From contig JACZXR010000001.1 of the NCBI GenBank assembly GCA_022571535.1, positions 1 to 24,974 of the forward strand: a stretch of 24,974 nt of DNA. Direction: 5' to 3'. The stretch is from Deltaproteobacteria bacterium (GTDB lineage: Bacteria; Desulfobacterota; Binatia; UBA9968; CAXXLF01). The notes below the pieces were generated by a model. That model saw only the letters and a list, made by a program, of their open reading frames with translations, did not search any database and was not told the DNA's origin. Made by a program: the position numbers and the translations under genes. Of this stretch, positions 21,856 to 24,974 are shown in pieces (position 1 is the first letter of the stretch; every line of letters starts with the position of its first letter).

Positions 21856-24800
21856 TCAAGCTCGCAATACGCCGGGCAGCCTTCTAAGGGCCAAATCGGC
21901 AAGGAAGAAAAAAAGGCCCAGACCAGCGAGTGCCCACCAGGTTTCCTGGGCCGAGCGCCCATAATCTCCCTCAGGCGTAAAGAGTCGCTTGAGCCCTTCT
22001 TCAAAACTTTGTGGATCCAGAATCTCTCCTCCTGTCTCCTCAGCCAAACGGCTGAGGAGAGCCATATTGGGCTTTACCTCACGGTACTCCTTCGGGTAGG
22101 GAGAAATAAAAGGCACCGTCACCGCCGCTGAAGGCTCATTTTCTTTTTCGCCCTGATCGTAGATCGTCAAAAGGTAGATCCCCCGTTGGGGAATAGAAAA
22201 ACGGGCCTCATACCTTCCAGGGGCAACCTGGCGAAATGCCCTCTGCCGAGTGGTCCGGTCGGGTCCCGTCAGAATCCCTCTCAGGCTAAGCTGATTGATA
22301 AAGCGTCCCTGCGCAGAGATAAAATCAACCTGGGCATCCACCTCCTCCCCGACTTGCCGGAACTCGGTCCGTACCCTATTCTCCGAAACCCTCTTCATGA
22401 CGCTCCGAGCAAGTTGACTGACCCACTGAGGGAAGCCTTCCCACCTCACCCAGTCCCTCCCCCATCTCCCGCTCAAGTCCGAGGTGTAGGCAACAACCCT
22501 TCCTAGGCCATAGCGCCAGGAGACCAAGAGGGGATCTTCCTCTACCTTCATGAGAACCTTTGAGAGGGGTTTAGGATGAGTAAGTACATATCCTCGAACT
22601 GTTGGGATCCCCTTTTGCAAAAGGCCCTCCATGGACCCGCCGGTTTGCATCAACTTGGGCTGGACAATTTTCTCCACCAACAAATCCTGTGAGATCAACA
22701 GGGTCTCGGTGGTAAAGATCTGCGGAATGGTCCTGGGATCAACAGTCAGATAACCCCTTCCCTTCCCATCCTTGGCGATCTTTGCCATCAAGGGCAGATC
22801 GGCATCTCGGCCCACCGAGACCGTAGACACCGTAACCCCATCGCTTGTCATCCTCTTAACCAAAGCGGAAAAATCACCCTGATCGGTCAGCCCATCGGAG
22901 AGGACCAACACATGTTTGACGGCTGCGTCTTTTGCAGATAAAGAACGGTACGCCTCAACCATGGCCTTAAAGAGATCTGTCCCCCCGTCTGCCTGAAGGG
23001 ATGAGATACGCTCTGAGATCCATTCTCCCTTGCCCACCCGAGTGAAGGGAACAACCCAATCCCATCCCGCATCAAAGGCTAGCACTCCCACCTGGTCTGA
23101 AGGGCTGAGCAGCTCGGCAGACGCAATGGCTGCCGCCTTGGCCAAGTCCACCTTGGTCGCCCCCCGGGGTCCCTCCCCCATACTCCCTGACTTATCTAGA
23201 ACAAAAAGGAGCGCCACATGGGGAAGTTCAAGGCGCGCAGGGGGTCTCATCTCGACCGGGAGTACCCGCTCCAAGGGGGTTTTATAATACCCCCCTGCTC
23301 CGTAGCTCTTCGGTCCACCAATAACAATCAAGCCACCTCCCAGATCCCTGACATATTTCTCTATAGCCTCCATCTTTGCCTGAGAGAGGCCATACGCCGG
23401 AAGATTGTCGAGAACAAGAAGGTCGAAGGCCGATAGCTCCGGAAGGGACAAAGCGGTCTGTTCCGCAGAGGCCTCAACCACTTCATACCCCTGAACCGAC
23501 AGCACTCGGGCCATCAACCGCTGAGAGTCCTCGAGGGAATGGAGGTAGAGCACCCTTGGAGGACCTTTGACCTTAACCACACCCTTGAGGAGATTGTTCT
23601 CGGCGAGTGTGTCTTGGGGAGACTCTACTAAAAGCTCGATAGTGTGACTCCCTCGATCCACCAGGGTCTCCCTAAAACTAACCAGGTTAGTCCCCGGTCT
23701 TAATACCTTCTGAATCTCTCTCCGGACGACGCCGTCACGCAGCAGTTTTATGCGAGCGGTGGCATCACGGAGGCTTTCGATGACACCCCTCACCTCAAAA
23801 GTCTCCGCGCTGTCCACCTCATGGGGCACAATGAGATCTCTCAGGTAGATCTCGTTTTTACCCTGAAAGAAACTCACCGGGAGCGACCAAACCTGAATGC
23901 CGTGAGACCGGAGAATGGGCAGGACCAGCGAGACCTCACCACGATTCTCGTTGCCGTCGGAAATAAGAAGAACCCTTCCTTCGCGCTCCTCGTTTAGCTG
24001 CGCCATCGCCGCCTGAAGCGCTGCTGCAATATCTGTCTCCCCACGCTCTTCAGGCGGAAAAAAATTTGACAGGGGGAGATCGTCACTGGGGAAAAACTCC
24101 CACGTAGGGCGACGGGCAAAAGAGAGAAGCCCGAACCTGGTCTTTGGACCCTTGAGACGCCGAGCCTTGTCAAGAATTCTTAGTGCACTGTCTTTCCCTT
24201 CCTGCCCCACGCTGCGAGAAAAATCCACCGCAAGCACCACGTCCAATGCGTTGGTAGTCTTAAACACGCTCGGGTTGACAAGGGCGAGAAGGACAGCCAA
24301 AAGGGCAGGGAGACGAAAGAGCAGAGGATAAAAGGATCCACCGCTGCGGAAAACCAAGAACCCTTCAAGAGCCAACAGGGCAAAAACCAAAAGAAGCAAG
24401 AAGGACCAGAGAGGCAATCCCGTCTTGACAACCCCTCCACCCCCTCTCTCTCCCACACCCACGGCCTTCGCCGGGAGCGAGAAGGACGAATTGATCTGGG
24501 ACTCGGCCTCACTGAACAGATTAACGGCGAACTGGCCTTCAATGCTTCCTCCCTTGAACGTATAAAACCCTACCTCCAGGGTGTTGGTAAAAGCCAACAC
24601 CCTGGAGGTCTGTCTCACCTTTTCCTTAAGCCCCGAGGGGGCCTCGATCTGCACCTGGTCATAGACCTCCTTCATGTGAATGGTTTGAAGAGTTCCGGCC
24701 TGAACCTGGGCTGCAGGAAATTCAGCCTTCCCCCGGCCGAACCACTCAAAGGCATTGCTAAAAAGGAGAGGAAAGGAAACTCTAAGCGGTAGGTCGGAAT

Positions 24801-24974
24801 CCAGGAGGTCAAAGCCGAAGACCAGGGCCTTCAGGCTGTCTGTCTCAAGGGCATAGATCAGCGGGGTCTCGCTCGACCGGGCCAGGGTGATCCCCTCGCC
24901 AAGGGGGGAGAGCCGCTGTGCCTCCTTGATATAGAGATTTTCAAGACGAAGCCCTTTAGCCAGAGGATGTCTCT
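21856..24974 (-). CDS. Large membrane protein with two VWA domains and a glutamine-amidotransferase-like domain (5' partial)
   Basis: The frame stays open to the window end, so the ATG at 24675 is internal and at least 1038 residues are visible. In visible numbering, residues ~1-180 are a soluble segment (VFGFDLLDSDLPLRVSFPLL). TM helices lie at ~187-208 and ~215-233. VWA1 follows at ~246-370 with MIDAS VDFSRSVG (D250), GETDIAAAL and ISDGNEN. A GATase1-like domain lies at ~471-575 (YVRDLGGGLIVIGGPKSYGA), and VWA2 at ~585-740 with LDKSGSMGEG and DGGTDLFKAM. Beta-rich regions follow, and a TM near the C-terminus (WWALAGLGLFFFLADLAL). Similar BatA-like VWA/GATase membrane proteins occur in many bacteria, often near MoxR ATPases; the biochemical role is unknown. 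The amidotransferase domain shows no GxCxG-type nucleophile, so catalysis is doubtful. Confidence 0.88.
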   Translation of the reverse strand, partial: RHPLAKGLRLENLYIKEAQRLSPLGEGITLARSSETPLIYALETDSLKALVFGFDLLDSDLPLRVSFPLLFSNAFEWFGRGKAEFPAAQVQAGTLQTIHMKEVYDQVQIEAPSGLKEKVRQTSRVLAFTNTLEVGFYTFKGGSIEGQFAVNLFSEAESQINSSFSLPAKAVGVGERGGGGVVKTGLPLWSFLLLLVFALLALEGFLVFRSGGSFYPLLFRLPALLAVLLALVNPSVFKTTNALDVVLAVDFSRSVGQEGKDSALRILDKARRLKGPKTRFGLLSFARRPTWEFFPSDDLPLSNFFPPEERGETDIAAALQAAMAQLNEEREGRVLLISDGNENRGEVSLVLPILRSHGIQVWSLPVSFFQGKNEIYLRDLIVPHEVDSAETFEVRGVIESLRDATARIKLLRDGVVRREIQKVLRPGTNLVSFRETLVDRGSHTIELLVESPQDTLAENNLLKGVVKVKGPPRVLYLHSLEDSQRLMARVLSVQGYEVVEASAEQTALSLPELSAFDLLVLDNLPAYGLSQAKMEAIEKYVRDLGGGLIVIGGPKSYGAGGYYKTPLERVLPVEMRPPARLELPHVALLFVLDKSGSMGEGPRGATKVDLAKAAAIASAELLSPSDQVGVLAFDAGWDWVVPFTRVGKGEWISERISSLQADGGTDLFKAMVEAYRSLSAKDAAVKHVLVLSDGLTDQGDFSALVKRMTSDGVTVSTVSVGRDADLPLMAKIAKDGKGRGYLTVDPRTIPQIFTTETLLISQDLLVEKIVQPKLMQTGGSMEGLLQKGIPTVRGYVLTHPKPLSKVLMKVEEDPLLVSWRYGLGRVVAYTSDLSGRWGRDWVRWEGFPQWVSQLARSVMKRVSENRVRTEFRQVGEEVDAQVDFISAQGRFINQLSLRGILTGPDRTTRQRAFRQVAPGRYEARFSIPQRGIYLLTIYDQGEKENEPSAAVTVPFISPYPKEYREVKPNMALLSRLAEETGGEILDPQSFEEGLKRLFTPEGDYGRSAQETWWALAGLGLFFFLADLALRRLPGVLRA

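Noticed and set aside
1..24974. CRISPR array, tRNA or rRNA genes.
   Set aside because: No regularly spaced identical repeats were seen, and no tRNA T-arm motif in a cloverleaf context or rRNA-like sequence was found on either strand by eye.

Overview
The window is a bacterial chromosome segment, moderately GC-rich by eye, that reads mostly as core housekeeping genes on the minus strand. A short plus-strand block lies at the left end, and an accessory island sits at about 18.0-21.8 kb. The gene set (TrmFO, short Ppx/GppA, 2-oxoacid:ferredoxin oxidoreductase, RtcB with archease, a VWA membrane protein) suggests a Gram-negative lineage outside the Gammaproteobacteria. An NC10-like or deltaproteobacterial-type organism would fit, but the sequence alone does not let me name it.

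Layout. 1-2.3 kb (+): the end of a 2-oxoacid:ferredoxin oxidoreductase beta subunit, then lipB and lipA, which overlap by 79 nt. 2.3-7.4 kb (-): a run read as ilvE, a YciA-like thioesterase, a DHH phosphoesterase, archease, the RNA ligase RtcB and a 7Fe-type ferredoxin. 7.5-7.9 kb (-): an HU gene with its own promoter and a clear intrinsic terminator. 7.95-14.8 kb (-): dprA, topA, trmFO, ppx/gppA and an ABC ATPase, packed almost without gaps. 14.8-15.1 kb: a non-coding spacer with short degenerate repeats. 15.1-18.0 kb (-): era, der and ogt in one operon with a recognisable promoter.

18.0-21.8 kb is the unusual part. I read it as an integron cassette array with no integrase visible (CALIN-like). 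Three attC-type sites have the same orientation: 20847-20900, 19800-19856 and 18336-18383. Between them lie a 5'-truncated cassette ORF, a 320-residue protein with a PIN-like pattern of acidic residues, and a 228-residue HNH/zinc-finger protein. The middle attC is split at its R' GTT core by a ~714-nt group II intron that has no reverse transcriptase. The array is flanked by an orphan antitoxin next to era and by a Phd/YefM-RelE toxin-antitoxin pair with a palindromic upstream element.

21.86 kb to the window end (-) is one large membrane protein with two VWA domains and a glutamine-amidotransferase-like domain between them; its N-terminus lies outside the window.

Functional themes: lipoate synthesis beside a 2-oxoacid oxidoreductase; RNA repair and turnover (RtcB, archease, DHH nuclease); DNA topology, uptake and tRNA modification (dprA-topA-trmFO); ribosome-assembly GTPases (Era, Der); and an inserted accessory cassette region.
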